Notes: generated from the letters alone by a model not told the origin. Shown: positions 45,566 to 57,188, counted from the first letter of the stretch. The stretch is DNA of 64,000 bases from Paraphysomonas bandaiensis (GCA_965644295.1 CBFFRP010000366.1:47156-111155), one strand, 5' to 3'. Numbers and translations are program-made.

Positions 45566-48500
45566 ATGGAGGGGTTCGAGTCTCTGGATACTCTCATAGC
45601 ACAGTGCATAGATAACTCCCCTCATGTACACGTGCTCCGTCGACAAGCCTCTCGTCTTATTCATCGTATGCATGCAGTGCGATCAGGTTTAGTTCATCGT
45701 ATAGATCGTATAGAGAGAGGCACAGGAGAGATCACTGAGGACGATATGAGGGATATAAACACACTGGAGAGAGACGTACAGACACTTGCTGATGCTATCC
45801 ACTCACGTCTACTGGTCCCTATATACGAGTGGCCATCTTGTGATGAGTATTCATCAATAGTGAAATATTTCCAAAAGGTTTACGCTGATATTATCAAGTT
45901 GAATGACTCGATGAACCTTCAATTGCCTTTGCCAGTTATTAAAGAAGACTGGCAGGACACTATCGATGCGGCTATTGATTGGATGGACTGCTTGAGTGAC
46001 ATAGAAAGCAACGTAGATTCGAGAACACCCGATGTGCTGGAGTGCATCAATGGACAGAACCCTGGAGCCCCTCGCTTGTTGCAGATTTGTGCAGAAGATA
46101 TCATAGAAATGCACAACGTGTTGGATCCGGCACCCAAAGAAAACCGAGAGTGCATTCATGCAGAAAGCGACTCTGATGAGGAGCAGCAGTCTACAAATGT
46201 GGCACAGAATGAGCATGTTACTCATTCTTCCTCTGTGTCTTGTCATCTGGGAGTTGTGCGGGGTGCTCCTGTTCATTTGAAAATTGTGACTGCAGAGGCT
46301 GTTCGAGGTGGACGCGGAGGCGGGGGATTGTTGCACTTGGCGTATTTATCTAATAACACGGCGCAGTCGGATTACTTGCAACGAGTACTAGCGGTGTGCT
46401 TGGAGGCGGAAAAGCTGAAAACCTTCTCTCAAGAAAAAGTTCGAACTGATGAGCTGGAGGGTATTACCACCGACAGTGACACGAAGCCTGCTGCTTTTGG
46501 TATCGATGCTCTTGCTACTAGTTTGACATGCGTTAATGCTTTAGTTGGGTCGGGCGAGAGCGAGGAATTTTCTTGTTTCCCTCATAGCATTGTTCTTATC
46601 TCACAGCTGGCTCCATTCGGCTCCCTCCGGGAGTTCATGTCCCACCCTCCTGATGACGTGCTCGTAGACGAATCCACACAACTGCGTAAGGACAAATATA
46701 ATGGGGGGGTAATCAGTCCTCTTGTTAAAGCCTCTATTATGCTGGATGTGTGCTCTGGACTACAGGCGCTACACGCCAAAGGCATAGCACATGGACGATT
46801 GCACTATAACAATGTGCTCATATTCCAAGGCTATCGTGCAAAGTTATGTGACTTCGGACTTGCCCACGTCTTGAATCCCCAATCGAATCGGGGGGGAGAT
46901 GTCCCAGGACCTGATTCAAAGTCGGTTGAAGCCGGGGGAATTGGTTGTGAGGCTAGGTGGAAGGCTCCTGAGGTCTCGCTGCGGTTTAAGGAGATGGAGG
47001 GTTTGCTGCACACCACTGCGGTGAGTTAAGACGTGTCAAATGACCTTGTAGGCATTACTCTTATGGTGTTGCATTAACGCTATACTCGTGCTGTTTAGGC
47101 GGATGTATATAGTCTTGGTATGGTTATGTTTTCTGTGGTAACGGAAGGGTTGAAACCGTTCTTTAACTTGCCCTGGGAAGAGGCCGTCATTAACAGTCTC
47201 TCCCGAGGAGAAAGGTTATAACATATGTAATGCATCTTTTTGGTCCCTTATTTTTGGTAACACAGGCCGGCATTTCCTCGAAAAGTTCCATTTCGAAATA
47301 CCTTTAAGCCTGTAGTGGCGGAAGATGACGGGTTGGTAGTGAGATGCTGGCGAAATCACCCTGAAGAGAGGATAAATTTGAGAGATGTGGAGGTGAAATG
47401 ATGACTTCTTGCCTCTGTCACGTGATTAGCTGACACTTATACGTAGCCCGTTCTGAAATCCATTCTCATTGACGTAATGTATGAAAATGAAACGAGGTGA
47501 GTGGTATAGATGCATAACAGTTTTTCTCACAATTGCTGTACAGAATTAGAGAAGAGCTGGAGTGCGATATAAATATCGCTGAGATGAATGCGGATGGTAT
47601 TCCTTTGAACTATTCTCTTTGGGTTTGTCTTATCGTGGCGATATGTAATTATTGCAGTTAAAGCGAAGAAGTTAGCAGCCGGGGAGAATAAAGCGGAGAA
47701 AGCCAAAAGCATTCTGCAAAAAAAGGAGGTGACTTTGTATTTTGTCCTTCTGGTCGAGTATTGATATTTAAATTCAGGATGATATGAACGCGAAAAAACT
47801 AGCTAGTGAAAAGAGGAAGCTCAAGGCTGCTCTTGATAAAGCGAGGTAAGTGTATACTTTGAGCATTTTCTCTTCATATTAGCTTTTTACAGACCTAAAT
47901 TAACGGCGCTGGAGGCTGAAAACGAAGTTCTTCGTGGTGAGATTGAGGCGCGCAAGAAAGAAAGGTCGGATGGGTATTCTTGGACATATAACAATAATAT
48001 GTGCAAACAGTTCCCGGCTGAGAGCAGAATTGAAGGCTTCAGACAAGCGACTCATGGGTGGAAAGAATTACATTTTACGTCACCGGACTTGGAATGATAC
48101 ATTTGATATTGTACGTACTTGATTTTGACTCTAAATTGCCTAATTTGTCATTTTTTCGCTGCAGGGGGAATTGATTTCCAGATATGGACGCAAACATGAG
48201 GTACCATATCTCACCAAGTGGTGTGGTCCAAAGCATGCTCTGAAATCATTTGCATTCGAGTGCGGGAGACCACTTGAGGAACACGACGAGATTGGTATGA
48301 ATTAGGCTATTCTTTGTGCACGAACTGCCTTATCAGTGCTGTTGGAATGTTGTGTGCAGATGACTCAGCGCTGTTGTCCTTGTGTGCTGGCTCCATGTAT
48401 GGCAGGGTGAGTGAACCACAGGTGGATACCTCTATGTTTTTTCAGTTCCATATCAATTCCGGTGAAACTTCTGGAACAAGTTCTAGTGGTGGTAAGGTTC

Positions 48501-50420
48501 ATTCTTCAGCAGTATCATCAGATGTAGATAACCCATTGGGTGGCGGCCCATTTCGTCGAGCCAGTATCAAACAATTTTATAACAATGACACGCTGGTTCG
48601 TACTACTTCTCGTGATTCCATTGGAAGTATTGGACGATCTACTTCATTGCATGGGGATGGTGCCGAGATCTGGGACTGGCCAGCGAGCGATGTTGATGGT
48701 GTGAGTAGGAAGAGTAAGGGTAAGTCTGCGTCCGGAGATGAGTTCCGACCCATTTCCAGACAGAATCCTCAATCTGCTATACACGTCGACATGACTGAGG
48801 TACATAGCTTACCGATTGTGTCTCTTTTTTCTATCTCCTTTGTTAATATCTAAAATTATTTACAGGAACTGAGGAATCTTGACCTCGATGAAGATATGTA
48901 TGACATAGATGTGCAGACAGACGAACCAGAGACGATGTTTCTGACAGCCTTAAGGTTATCTTGAGTTATGCTCACGATTCCTCTTACTTATTTGTTGCAG
49001 GGGCGATGTAGTAGAGTCTGTGGGGATGTACCGTAGTCAGGTAGGAAACATATTCATACCTTTAGTATGTAATCGCACGTAGTGCTTCAATGTCAAGTTC
49101 ATCAACGAGGTCGCCGCTGCCTGGCAGGGTCAGGCTACTATCAATCAAGAGGTAATTTGTAGATGACTTCAGGATTTTACTTACTTTATTAAGGATCTTG
49201 AGTCATGGTCAAGCCCCTGTCACTTAGCGGCACATCTGGGACACCTGTCGGTGAGTGTAGGAACTATATATGTTTGTTTGAGGTGATGATGGTCGTAGGT
49301 GTTGAGGAATCTGATTGAAGTAAATGGACTCCCACCAGATCAACCGTCAGATGAGTATGAACGTACGCCCTTGCATCTTGCATGCCGTGCTGGGCACCTA
49401 CATATAGTGCGCTACTTAGTGGAGAGGCACAAATCTGACATGGAGAGGGCTGGTCAGTTTTTGCTGCAGTCATGTGTTGATGACTGACTGCTGCTTGCTC
49501 GTAGATCATGAATCTCTGACTCCAATTCTTGTCGCTGCAATGTGCGGGCACGCGGCTATTGTCAGCTATATATCGAAGCGACTTAAGCACAAGGTAGGCA
49601 CTTATATGTTACGGCTCGTACCTGATATCCCATGCAGAGCGGAAAGGACTTTTATGCAGACAAGGTATGTGAGGATGTTCTTGTCAAGAGTAACATGATA
49701 ACTTGAGTAGGAATTGGGAGGATCCCTTCTACACTGGGCCTGCGTCTGTAGCACTTCCACTGTGTATAGGAGAACCATGTGCACTATTGATTCTCGCCAC
49801 CTCGACACAGTGTACCTTGCATTGACTGACCTCAAAATTCCGGTTGATATAAGGTAAAGTGAAGCTGTTGTGCTCTGTATCGAGTTTAATTGAAGTAGGT
49901 CCAGCATTGATCAGAGCACCCCGCTGCACTGGGCGTGCGCTGTTTCCCCACCTACCCGTACTAAGCTTAAGGTCCAGCCACTCAACCTTGAATGTACTTT
50001 GTACGGTAATTGTCCCCTCAGGTAATAGAAGCGCTTGTGGAGAAAGGAGCTGATGTGAATGCGGAGGACGATGAAGGTAATACTAGGAATCCGGGAGCTG
50101 TAAAGCACTAAAATATTCTTCATACTCTCAGGACAAACATGCTTATTCTACGCAGCGGCTAGTGGTGATATTGTCCTCGTTAGGTATGATTTTTACGTAC
50201 TTATCCATTGTTTGACTATACTCACAGAATATTGGTGGAGAAGTTAAATGTTGTAGTGGGGAAGAAAGATATAGACGGGGACACTGCTCTAAAGGTATCA
50301 TGTTTCTAGGTCAAATTGGAATGTATTTTCTCACCTGTGTGAAAATAGGTTGCAACGGGTGAGTGTTACGCTTATTTAAAATCCAGATCTCATGGAAAGC
50401 GATTCTCTATACTGTATTAG
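45566..50420 (+). CDS. Helical-bundle, pseudokinase, coiled-coil, ankyrin-repeat protein
   Basis: 1217 residues in 24 exons; frame is kept throughout. Exon ends: 47020, 47214, 47392, 47496, 47596, 47728, 47845, 47964, 48110, 48294, 48799, 48954, 49040, 49151, 49250, 49452, 49593, 49664, 49853, 49971, 50076, 50183, 50294, 50420. Residues 1-150 are all-helical (VLRRQASRLIHRM, then DDMRDINTLERDVQTL) and resemble an MLKL/HeLo-type four-helix bundle. The kinase-like domain (~230-600) keeps the beta-3 Lys (VHLKIV, residue 239), DFG (429) and RWKAPEV, but the catalytic loop reads HGRLHYNN instead of HRDLKxxN, so the catalytic base is lost; no Gly-rich loop is visible. A coiled coil (~600-680), a Ser-rich linker, then ankyrin repeats (TPLHLACRAGHLHIVRYLVE; STPLHWACAV; VIEALVEKGADVNAEDDEG) follow. 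Likely a signalling scaffold or switch; function is inference. Confidence 0.75.
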
Positions 50421-51456
50421 CATGAACTATTTATATATGTGTCGTACATCTATCCTAAATAAAGTCAAACGTAACTTGGAAATAGATATATTCTTATGGG
50501 TGCCTGCGTTTAGACCTTGATTTCTTTCTATCGCCGTTGTATATGCTAGTTCACCTTTCCGGCTACTTCCAACATAGCATCATGATGATGTGAAATTAAT
50601 GATGACTTTAGCTCTATGGTTCATCTACTTTCTAGAACTATCAACTCGGTAAAACTGAAAGCCCAAAGTGTATATTGACACATAGCTTGCTTGCTTTAAG
50701 CAGTCTATGTACTGCAGTGTCACAAATCCCTAGAATGTGTTATTGCGGTGACAAGACATCTATCGCCTACAATCATGAAGATATACTAAAAAGTTGGCTT
50801 AAAATGCAATTGTTAAATTGTAAAGATAGAAAAAAATTTAATTCAACTCTTTGGTCTCAACGAGAGGCGCATCCGTAAATCAGTAGTCTATAATCTTACT
50901 TTTAAATTAAACATCTTACTGCCAATACTATTGAACGAAGGAGTTTAATTATATATGAAGATCTGATTATTACATGAGAGAACTTATTGCATTTATCTAT
51001 CTATGACTCTAGACTAGTGGTAACTCAGATTACGAAATGCTCAGTTGTCTCGGGACTGCTTGTGCATTGCTGCAAGCACCTTGGTGCAACCATCCCTTGT
51101 GTTGAGTTTAATCTGGTGGTCTTCCTTTGGGTAATGTTTCTGGCGGTCCAGAGCCGAATGCGAGCCGGGATGTGCGGGGTGACGTGTTCCTGCCAATACT
51201 ATTGAACGAAGGAGTTTAATTAGTAGTGAATGTCTGATTATTTAGCAATAGGCGTTGAGACCTTGCATCAATTAGTGGCTAGAAGAATGCTAGTCATACT
51301 AGTTAGACCACTACCCGTAACTAATCAATACAAACTCTTTTATCCTACTATTTAACGCTACGAAAGCTGCTTGTGCGTCGCCGCAAGCACCAAGGTGCAA
51401 CCACTTCCGTTCTTTTTGTGTGATATGAAATTCGCCTTTATCGTGTGTCCGTGGAC
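50421..51456. other. Intergenic with two repeat-family arms
   Basis: 50421-50950 is AT-rich without a supported gene. At about 50958-51190 and 51215-51420 are two arms of the dispersed repeat family (CTGATTATTACATGAG; then CTGATTATTTAGCAATAGGC...GCTTGTGCGTCGCCGCAAGC). The reverse strand of 51112-51190 encodes a stray C-terminus GSGPPETLPKGRPPD. Confidence 0.55.
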
Positions 51457-52662
51457 TCACCGGCGCTTTTGATCTGGGGGTCTCCCTTTGGGATGGGTCT
51501 CCATTGGTTTTGGAGGGGGCTCAGCATTCTGAATTAGGGTCCTGAGTGCACCTAGGTCCGATTTGCTGGGTCCGTCACCGCTGTTATCGGAGGAGAATTC
51601 CTTCCCCTGAAGGGCGTGGGAGGGATGGTTGATGGACCTGGCACGGTGGACTCCTTGCATTCCCTTGGAATGACATTGCAACACATTTTGGAGACGCATG
51701 ATGACAAGGTCAGGAATTCTCTCGAGTAGCGCGTGTAGTTCCAACTCCACCGGGTATTTGGTGTCCAGGAAGAAGTGATCGTTGGAGCAAAACACATCAT
51801 AAGATGGAAGGAATTGAGTTTGTGGAAGGAAGGAGGAATGGTGGGTGGACCAGTACGCCCAGTAAGGGAGAGGCGATAGTTTGTCTGGGGGTTTTCTAGG
51901 AGGAGGTAGAGTGTACTGTGTGTGTGTATGACACTGCAGTGGTGTTATGAGTGTGTTGGACAGAGAGAGAGAGCTGGTGATGTGTCCAACAGTACCGGTA
52001 TACAGGTACATGGACATGGTGATGTGTCCAACAGTACAGGTATACAGGTACATGGACATGGTGATGTGTCCAACAGCAGTAGAGGTATACACGGAATGGT
52101 ATACATCCTGTAGGACACAGTAGTACAGTAGTCGAGTAAACCGTATGCGGAATACAGTGTCTATCCAATGAGATGGATGGGCTGTGGGGGTGATAGGTGA
52201 ACAGGGTGAGGGGGTAGCCTGCTGGGTGGATGGACCACAGACAAACCATGTTGGGTTGGGCTGAGTGGGCGGCAGAAGGCAGCCCTGTTGCACAGTTGAG
52301 AGGGATCGAGAGTATTCAGTGATTGCATAGGGGGTCCATGGGGGTCGTTTTCGTGAGCCTGCTCGCACGAGCCATGTTCTGAGAGGTTGTAGCCGTAGAA
52401 AGCGATGGGTGAGACGAAGTTGTCTGCTGAGGGGATAGCACGTAGGTGCGGTCAGCGCTGCATTGGTGCAGGCACGTGGTTTAACTGAAGTAGTTGAGTA
52501 GGGTGAAGGTTGCAAGGCCAGGCAGGGGGGCTTGGAGCGTGTACAACATGGTGTGACAGGTAATTTGTCGGAAGCGTGGTGGTCAACAAAATGCAGCAGT
52601 AAGGGAGTGTAAAAGGCCCTGGGCACACTGATGTGACTCAGCCACAGTCTCAATAGAGACAT
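51457..52662 (-). CDS. Hypothetical open frame ending in KGRPPDQKRR
   Basis: 401-codon open frame. Only the last ~130 residues (from about LPSYDVFCSNDHFF) look protein-like; the earlier part crosses a 42-bp minisatellite and Thr/Pro/Ser-rich low-complexity sequence and is probably not translated. The ending ETHPKGRPPDQKRR matches those at 24625 and 51112, always next to the same repeat core (GCTTGTGC...GCAAGCACC). Family unknown. It may be part of a larger element whose ends are the repeat arms. Confidence 0.3.
   Translation of the reverse strand: MSLLRLWLSHISVPRAFYTPLLLHFVDHHASDKLPVTPCCTRSKPPCLALQPSPYSTTSVKPRACTNAALTAPTCYPLSRQLRLTHRFLRLQPLRTWLVRAGSRKRPPWTPYAITEYSRSLSTVQQGCLLPPTQPNPTWFVCGPSTQQATPSPCSPITPTAHPSHWIDTVFRIRFTRLLYYCVLQDVYHSVYTSTAVGHITMSMYLYTCTVGHITMSMYLYTGTVGHITSSLSLSNTLITPLQCHTHTQYTLPPPRKPPDKLSPLPYWAYWSTHHSSFLPQTQFLPSYDVFCSNDHFFLDTKYPVELELHALLERIPDLVIMRLQNVLQCHSKGMQGVHRARSINHPSHALQGKEFSSDNSGDGPSKSDLGALRTLIQNAEPPPKPMETHPKGRPPDQKRR
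51976..52090. repeat. 42-bp minisatellite, about 2.7 units
   Basis: Units start GGTGATGTGTCCAACAGTAC at 51976, 52018 and 52060; the first two differ at one or two bases, the third diverges after CAACAG. Confidence 0.85.
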
Positions 52663-52961
52663 TGGGCTTGGAGCTGGTTAATAGAGTGAAACTTTATGTT
52701 GGACTGTATTTGCCATCGTAGGGCAGAGAAAATTTTGGGGTTTAATTATATCTATAATGATAATACTTTGTTGGAAGTGAATTGTGTGAAACAAAGCAAG
52801 TACAAGGATTTTTGCGTGTAGATCAGTAAAATGCCCAACTACAACAGCGATAAATACCAATTTCGTAATTATGTATATAGGACCCTCTATAATGTTGGAC
52901 TCGATGCTTTTCGTGGTGTTACAACAGTTTAACCATGATGATCGGGCAGAGTAAATTAAAA
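52663..52961. other. Intergenic, nothing recognised
   Basis: AT-rich flank between the hypothetical frame and the complete foldback repeat. Confidence 0.4.
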
Positions 52962-53672
52962 AGTAGTGAATGTCTGACTGCTAGCAATAGGCGTTTAAGA
53001 GACGGAACTAATGTAGCAAAACAATTAAACTAACTAGTAGCACTTAACCCAGATATCCTACTATTCAACGCTACGATAGCTGTTGATGCGTTACTGCAAG
53101 CAGCAAGGTGTAACCACTTTCGCTCTATTACTCAAAACAAGCGCAGAAACGTAGTGAGCAAGCAGAATCTTGATATACCTGACATCTGCTGACTTCAGGT
53201 TTCTTGAATCCTTAAGGTGAACAACCCAATACCCCGGTAGCCCTTGAGGTGAGCCCATTCCCGGATGTCAGTTACCGGATTCGACAAGGCCCAAAGACAT
53301 TTACACAAGTGACACTTACTCTAGTGTCCCTTGTACCATCAAGCATTTGACTTTGAATGGACAGAAAACTCTCTTTAGATCGTTAGTTTCCCGTAGAAAT
53401 ATCGCCGGTACTTATCCCCCAAAACACGACGAAAAGGTGTGAGTCTGAATTTGTTGAAATATCAACTATCTGCTTGCTCACTACGTTTCTGCGTTGCTTT
53501 GAGTAATAGAGCGAAAGTGGTTACACCTTACCGCTTGCGGTGACGCACGAACAGCTTTCGTAGCACTCTATAGTAGGATATCAGAGTTAAGTGCTACTAG
53601 TTAGTTAAATTGTTTTGCTACATTAGTTCCGTCTCTTAAACGCCTATTGCTTATAGTAAGACACTCACTACT
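52962..53672. mobile_element. Complete foldback/MITE-like element, reference copy
   Basis: 711 bp. Long inverted arms of ~220 bp: AGTAGTGAATGTCT...AGCAATAGGCGTTTAAGAGA...TAACTAGTAGCACTTAAC on the left, and its complement at the right end. The arms enclose ~270 bp with AAGTGACACTTACTCTAGTG and GGTACTTATCCCCCAAAACA. No coding capacity. Other copies in the window (3568, 11290, 17850, 36985, 50958, 51215) keep one arm and variable amounts of the centre. The type of transposase that moves it is unknown. Confidence 0.75.
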
Positions 53673-54071
53673 ATCACAGTATTCAGTAGTGTATTGTGTG
53701 TCAACTGTTATATACCTTAAGGAGACGCAAGGAATTAAGCCGTTGTTTCCTCTTTACATACACTAGGACGGAAATACGCTATAAAATATATTTGAATACA
53801 TTCTAAACAGTGCCGATTTGGAACCATGATAATGACCGTTGTAGAGCTATGTGCCTCTTGAATTAAAAATTGGGGTATAGAGTATCACTGAAAGAATAAC
53901 TTTACATAAAACAGGTGGTACCCAGAAATACAAAAAATGACTTCTTTAGTTTATGACAAGATTCTCTAAGAAATAAACTTCAATAATCCTACCCTGTATC
54001 ATACAAAGAATCCCAACAATTGCTAACAACGTCCGTCAATCTGCAGAGTTTCTTGTGCTGTTCTGATGCTG
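53673..54071. other. Intergenic, nothing recognised
   Basis: AT-rich 3' flank of the homospermidine synthase gene; no supported feature. Confidence 0.45.
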
Positions 54072-55595
54072 TTACACTATGCGAATATTTTTAAATTGCC
54101 ATGGGTCCGATTGATCCATGTCTTCTGGAAACAGCACACCCTTACCATTAAGAGGAGTCCAATCCGTAAACACCCCAACTACTGGAGATATATATGGTGA
54201 CATCGTATCCAGGATCTCATCATATGGAAGGTACTCTGGCTCAAGAACCCCTCTGTTCGGATTACGAATGGCCCATAGAACCCCAGCCAGAACAGCGGAG
54301 GTCACCTGCAACGACGTTGCTGAGTTGTATTTAGCAAGTTTCCGAGCGGCATTGCACTCAAGTTGGCTCCCGTACCAGTAGGCGTACGGTTCAACCACAA
54401 CTCCAACACCGTCATCAGAGGAACTCTTCGAACCCATAATGAGCACTCCCAGCTCATCAACTCCCCCTTGTATTTCTTCGACAACTACTACCTTTTCCGT
54501 AAAAAAATCTTTATTCCAATTTTGCGCAGCTAGTTCCTCCAAAGCAAGGACCGCACTGTCGCACGGTCGGTAGGCATACATCACAGTTGGGCGCCATCGC
54601 ACATCTGTTTCCTCACTGCCAGACCTCACGGTGAAGTAGTCTGCAATGGATATAGCCTCGTTATGAGTAATAAGATATCCCGCATGTGCACCCCCTTGAG
54701 GTGTCCATGACCGAACCCGAGTACCAGCACCAGGTCGTGTCAAAAATATTGCGGCACCACACCCAGTCGCATGCTCTCTACCGTCAACCGGAAGACTTTT
54801 CTCATGTGTACCCCACCCGAGTTCAGCTGGCTGGCAGCCCTCGGACAGAAAACCATCTACACTCCAGGTATTTACAAACCGATTCACACCGTCCAATCCG
54901 CAGCGCGCTGTTGTCTCAGTCCATTGAGAGTCCCGTTCTGATATATGAATGGCTTGTACGCCCAGAGACATTGCAAGGCGGCCCCACTCCTCTCGAGATG
55001 TGGGTATCGGCGTGGAACCTTCACCAAAATGCTCAGCAGCAATGTTAAGCAAGGCCTGTTTCACAAAATGTGACACCATTCCAGGGTTCGCCCCATGGGT
55101 AATAATAGCTGTTGATGAGTCCTTCGGACGGGTTCTCAGATAAGCGAGTGCCTCCTCCCGCAGGGCGTAATTGGTTCGTTGAGCCATACTTAGCTCAGGA
55201 TTGTCATAAGTCCCTGGCCAAGGCTCAACAACTGTGTCTATATATAGCACCCCCCTTTTCTGACACCATTTGATGACATCAACAGAAGACACATCAACAG
55301 ACAAGTTGACGATAAAATCACCCTTCACAAGCTGATACCTCTCCAAAATACATTCATAATTATCAGGCGTCAGCTTCTGAACTAAGAACGGAACTCCATA
55401 CAGCTTATGCACCTCTTCAGCGACATGAGTTCTGTCTTCGCCCGTGATTATCGATATGGCCTTATCTTGAGTGAAATTAATATGACGCAATAGAAGAGGA
55501 AGCACTCCGAGGCCGATACTTCCCACTCCAATGAGCAAAAGCTTCCCATCATAAGTGATTGGGACTATTTGTTGTTCATTATCTTCGTGTGTCAT
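54072..55595 (-). CDS. hss: Bacterial-type homospermidine synthase
   Basis: NAD-dependent enzyme making sym-homospermidine from putrescine (and spermidine), saccharopine-dehydrogenase-like fold, cytosolic. One intronless frame of 507 residues. Rossmann motif LLLIGVGSIGLGV is near the N-terminus; THGANPGMVSHFVKQALLNI, VDTVVEPWPGTYDNPELS-like substrate region and the C-terminal FTDWTPLNGKGVLFPEDMDQ / DPWQFKNIRI are hallmark blocks of bacterial HSS. It is unrelated to the plant enzyme derived from deoxyhypusine synthase. Absence of introns and the bacterial family suggest horizontal acquisition (inference), though intronless native genes also occur here. Start chosen at the only Met giving the standard length. 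Confidence 0.88.
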   Translation of the reverse strand: MTHEDNEQQIVPITYDGKLLLIGVGSIGLGVLPLLLRHINFTQDKAISIITGEDRTHVAEEVHKLYGVPFLVQKLTPDNYECILERYQLVKGDFIVNLSVDVSSVDVIKWCQKRGVLYIDTVVEPWPGTYDNPELSMAQRTNYALREEALAYLRTRPKDSSTAIITHGANPGMVSHFVKQALLNIAAEHFGEGSTPIPTSREEWGRLAMSLGVQAIHISERDSQWTETTARCGLDGVNRFVNTWSVDGFLSEGCQPAELGWGTHEKSLPVDGREHATGCGAAIFLTRPGAGTRVRSWTPQGGAHAGYLITHNEAISIADYFTVRSGSEETDVRWRPTVMYAYRPCDSAVLALEELAAQNWNKDFFTEKVVVVEEIQGGVDELGVLIMGSKSSSDDGVGVVVEPYAYWYGSQLECNAARKLAKYNSATSLQVTSAVLAGVLWAIRNPNRGVLEPEYLPYDEILDTMSPYISPVVGVFTDWTPLNGKGVLFPEDMDQSDPWQFKNIRIV

Positions 55596-55964
55596 GATGT
55601 ATAGTCACACTTCACGTGCATCGGATAATAATGACACACTGCAGTTATTAAATATCAGAGTGGCCACTAACGACTGGATGGATGCTTCCAGATTCAAGTA
55701 CATCGCTACATATGTTACATGGAGGCTATCTAGATGTCGCACCATGTGTTCCTGCTGTCTAGTAGACTATATGCTGGATGTACAGACCATCTCTGCAATA
55801 ACATCAACACATGGTAATTGTTAACCAATCATAAGAGCTAATTTTATTTTGACATGATTTTATTTGATAGATTTCCATCAATGACAAAAATCGGATGAAT
55901 TTATTCTAAATAAAATAATATTCTACATTTTCAACTATTACGACAATATAAAAAACACAAAAAA
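55596..55964. other. Intergenic between HSS and the 5S array
   Basis: Upstream region of the homospermidine synthase gene. The last ~20 bp begin to match the 5S spacer. No other feature. Confidence 0.45.
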
Positions 55965-56081
55965 CGGACAGTACCCGGACTTCGCACGTGGTCACCCACC
56001 GTACTACTAACCGGGCCAGATGCAACTTAACTTCCGCGAGCGGAACGAGAGCGGGTGCGGTTTGCATTGTATGACCGTCCA
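55965..56081 (-). rRNA. 5S ribosomal RNA, copy 1
   Basis: Read on the reverse strand, GGACGGTCAT begins the RNA and ...GGTACTGTCC ends it; these pair as helix I. Internal landmarks of 5S are all present: GAAGTTAAG, CCGGTTAGTA and GGTGGGTGACCACG. A T-run follows the 3' end as a Pol III terminator. Most distal copy of the array; its downstream spacer is cut short. Confidence 0.93.
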
Positions 56082-56270
56082 TGCTGAGTCTAAATGATTT
56101 AGTGTATAGTAATACACTGCTTTGCGTGCAAGGTACATGACAAATGCAATAATATTGGCACATACTGTATATATTCACCAAGAATAACTAAATATAGGCA
56201 TATTTCTGTCAAAAACCATAAAATGTGCAGTAATACTTTCAACTTTTCTACATGCAAAAAACACAAAAAA

Positions 56271-56387
56271 CGGACAGTACCCGGACTTCGCACGTGGTCA
56301 CCCACCGTACTACTAACCGGGCCAGATGCAACTTAACTTCCGCGAGCGGAACGAGAGCGGGTGCGGTTTGCATTGTATGACCGTCCA
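56271..56387 (-). rRNA. 5S ribosomal RNA, copy 2
   Basis: Same sequence as copy 1, displaced by exactly 306 bp. Confidence 0.93.
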
Positions 56388-56576
56388 TGCTGAGTCTAAA
56401 TGATTTAGTGTATAGTAATACACTGCTTTGCGTGCAAGGTACATGACAAATGCAATAATATTGGCACATACTGTATATATTCACCAAGAATAACTAAATA
56501 TAGGCATATTTCTGTCAAAAACCATAAAATGTGCAGTAATACTTTCAACTTTTCTACATGCAAAAAACACAAAAAA

Positions 56577-56693
56577 CGGACAGTACCCGGACTTCGCACG
56601 TGGTCACCCACCGTACTACTAACCGGGCCAGATGCAACTTAACTTCCGCGAGCGGAACGAGAGCGGGTGCGGTTTGCATTGTATGACCGTCCA
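56577..56693 (-). rRNA. 5S ribosomal RNA, copy 3
   Basis: Identical unit, 306 bp from copy 2. Confidence 0.93.
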
Positions 56694-56882
56694 TGCTGAG
56701 TCTAAATGATTTAGTGTATAGTAATACACTGCTTTGCGTGCAAGGTACATGACAAATGCAATAATATTGGCACATACTGTATATATTCACCAAGAATAAC
56801 TAAATATAGGCATATTTCTGTCAAAAACCATAAAATGTGCAGTAATACTTTCAACTTTTCTACATGCAAAAAACACAAAAAA

Positions 56883-56999
56883 CGGACAGTACCCGGACTT
56901 CGCACGTGGTCACCCACCGTACTACTAACCGGGCCAGATGCAACTTAACTTCCGCGAGCGGAACGAGAGCGGGTGCGGTTTGCATTGTATGACCGTCCA
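56883..56999 (-). rRNA. 5S ribosomal RNA, copy 4
   Basis: Identical unit, 306 bp from copy 3. Confidence 0.93.
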
Positions 57000-57188
57000 T
57001 GCTGAGTCTAAATGATTTAGTGTATAGTAATACACTGCTTTGCGTGCAAGGTACATGACAAATGCAATAATATTGGCACATACTGTATATATTCACCAAG
57101 AATAACTAAATATAGGCATATTTCTGTCAAAAACCATAAAATGTGCAGTAATACTTTCAACTTTTCTACATGCAAAAAACACAAAAAA

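Noticed and set aside
44710-45599. Long open frames of repeating MYVC or IHTY
   Set aside because: They are translations of the ATGT microsatellite in several frames; no protein is implied. The same holds for 16318-16667.
51490-52662. Full-length 401-residue protein on the reverse strand
   Set aside because: The N-terminal two thirds cross a minisatellite and low-complexity DNA; only the C-terminal part looks coding.
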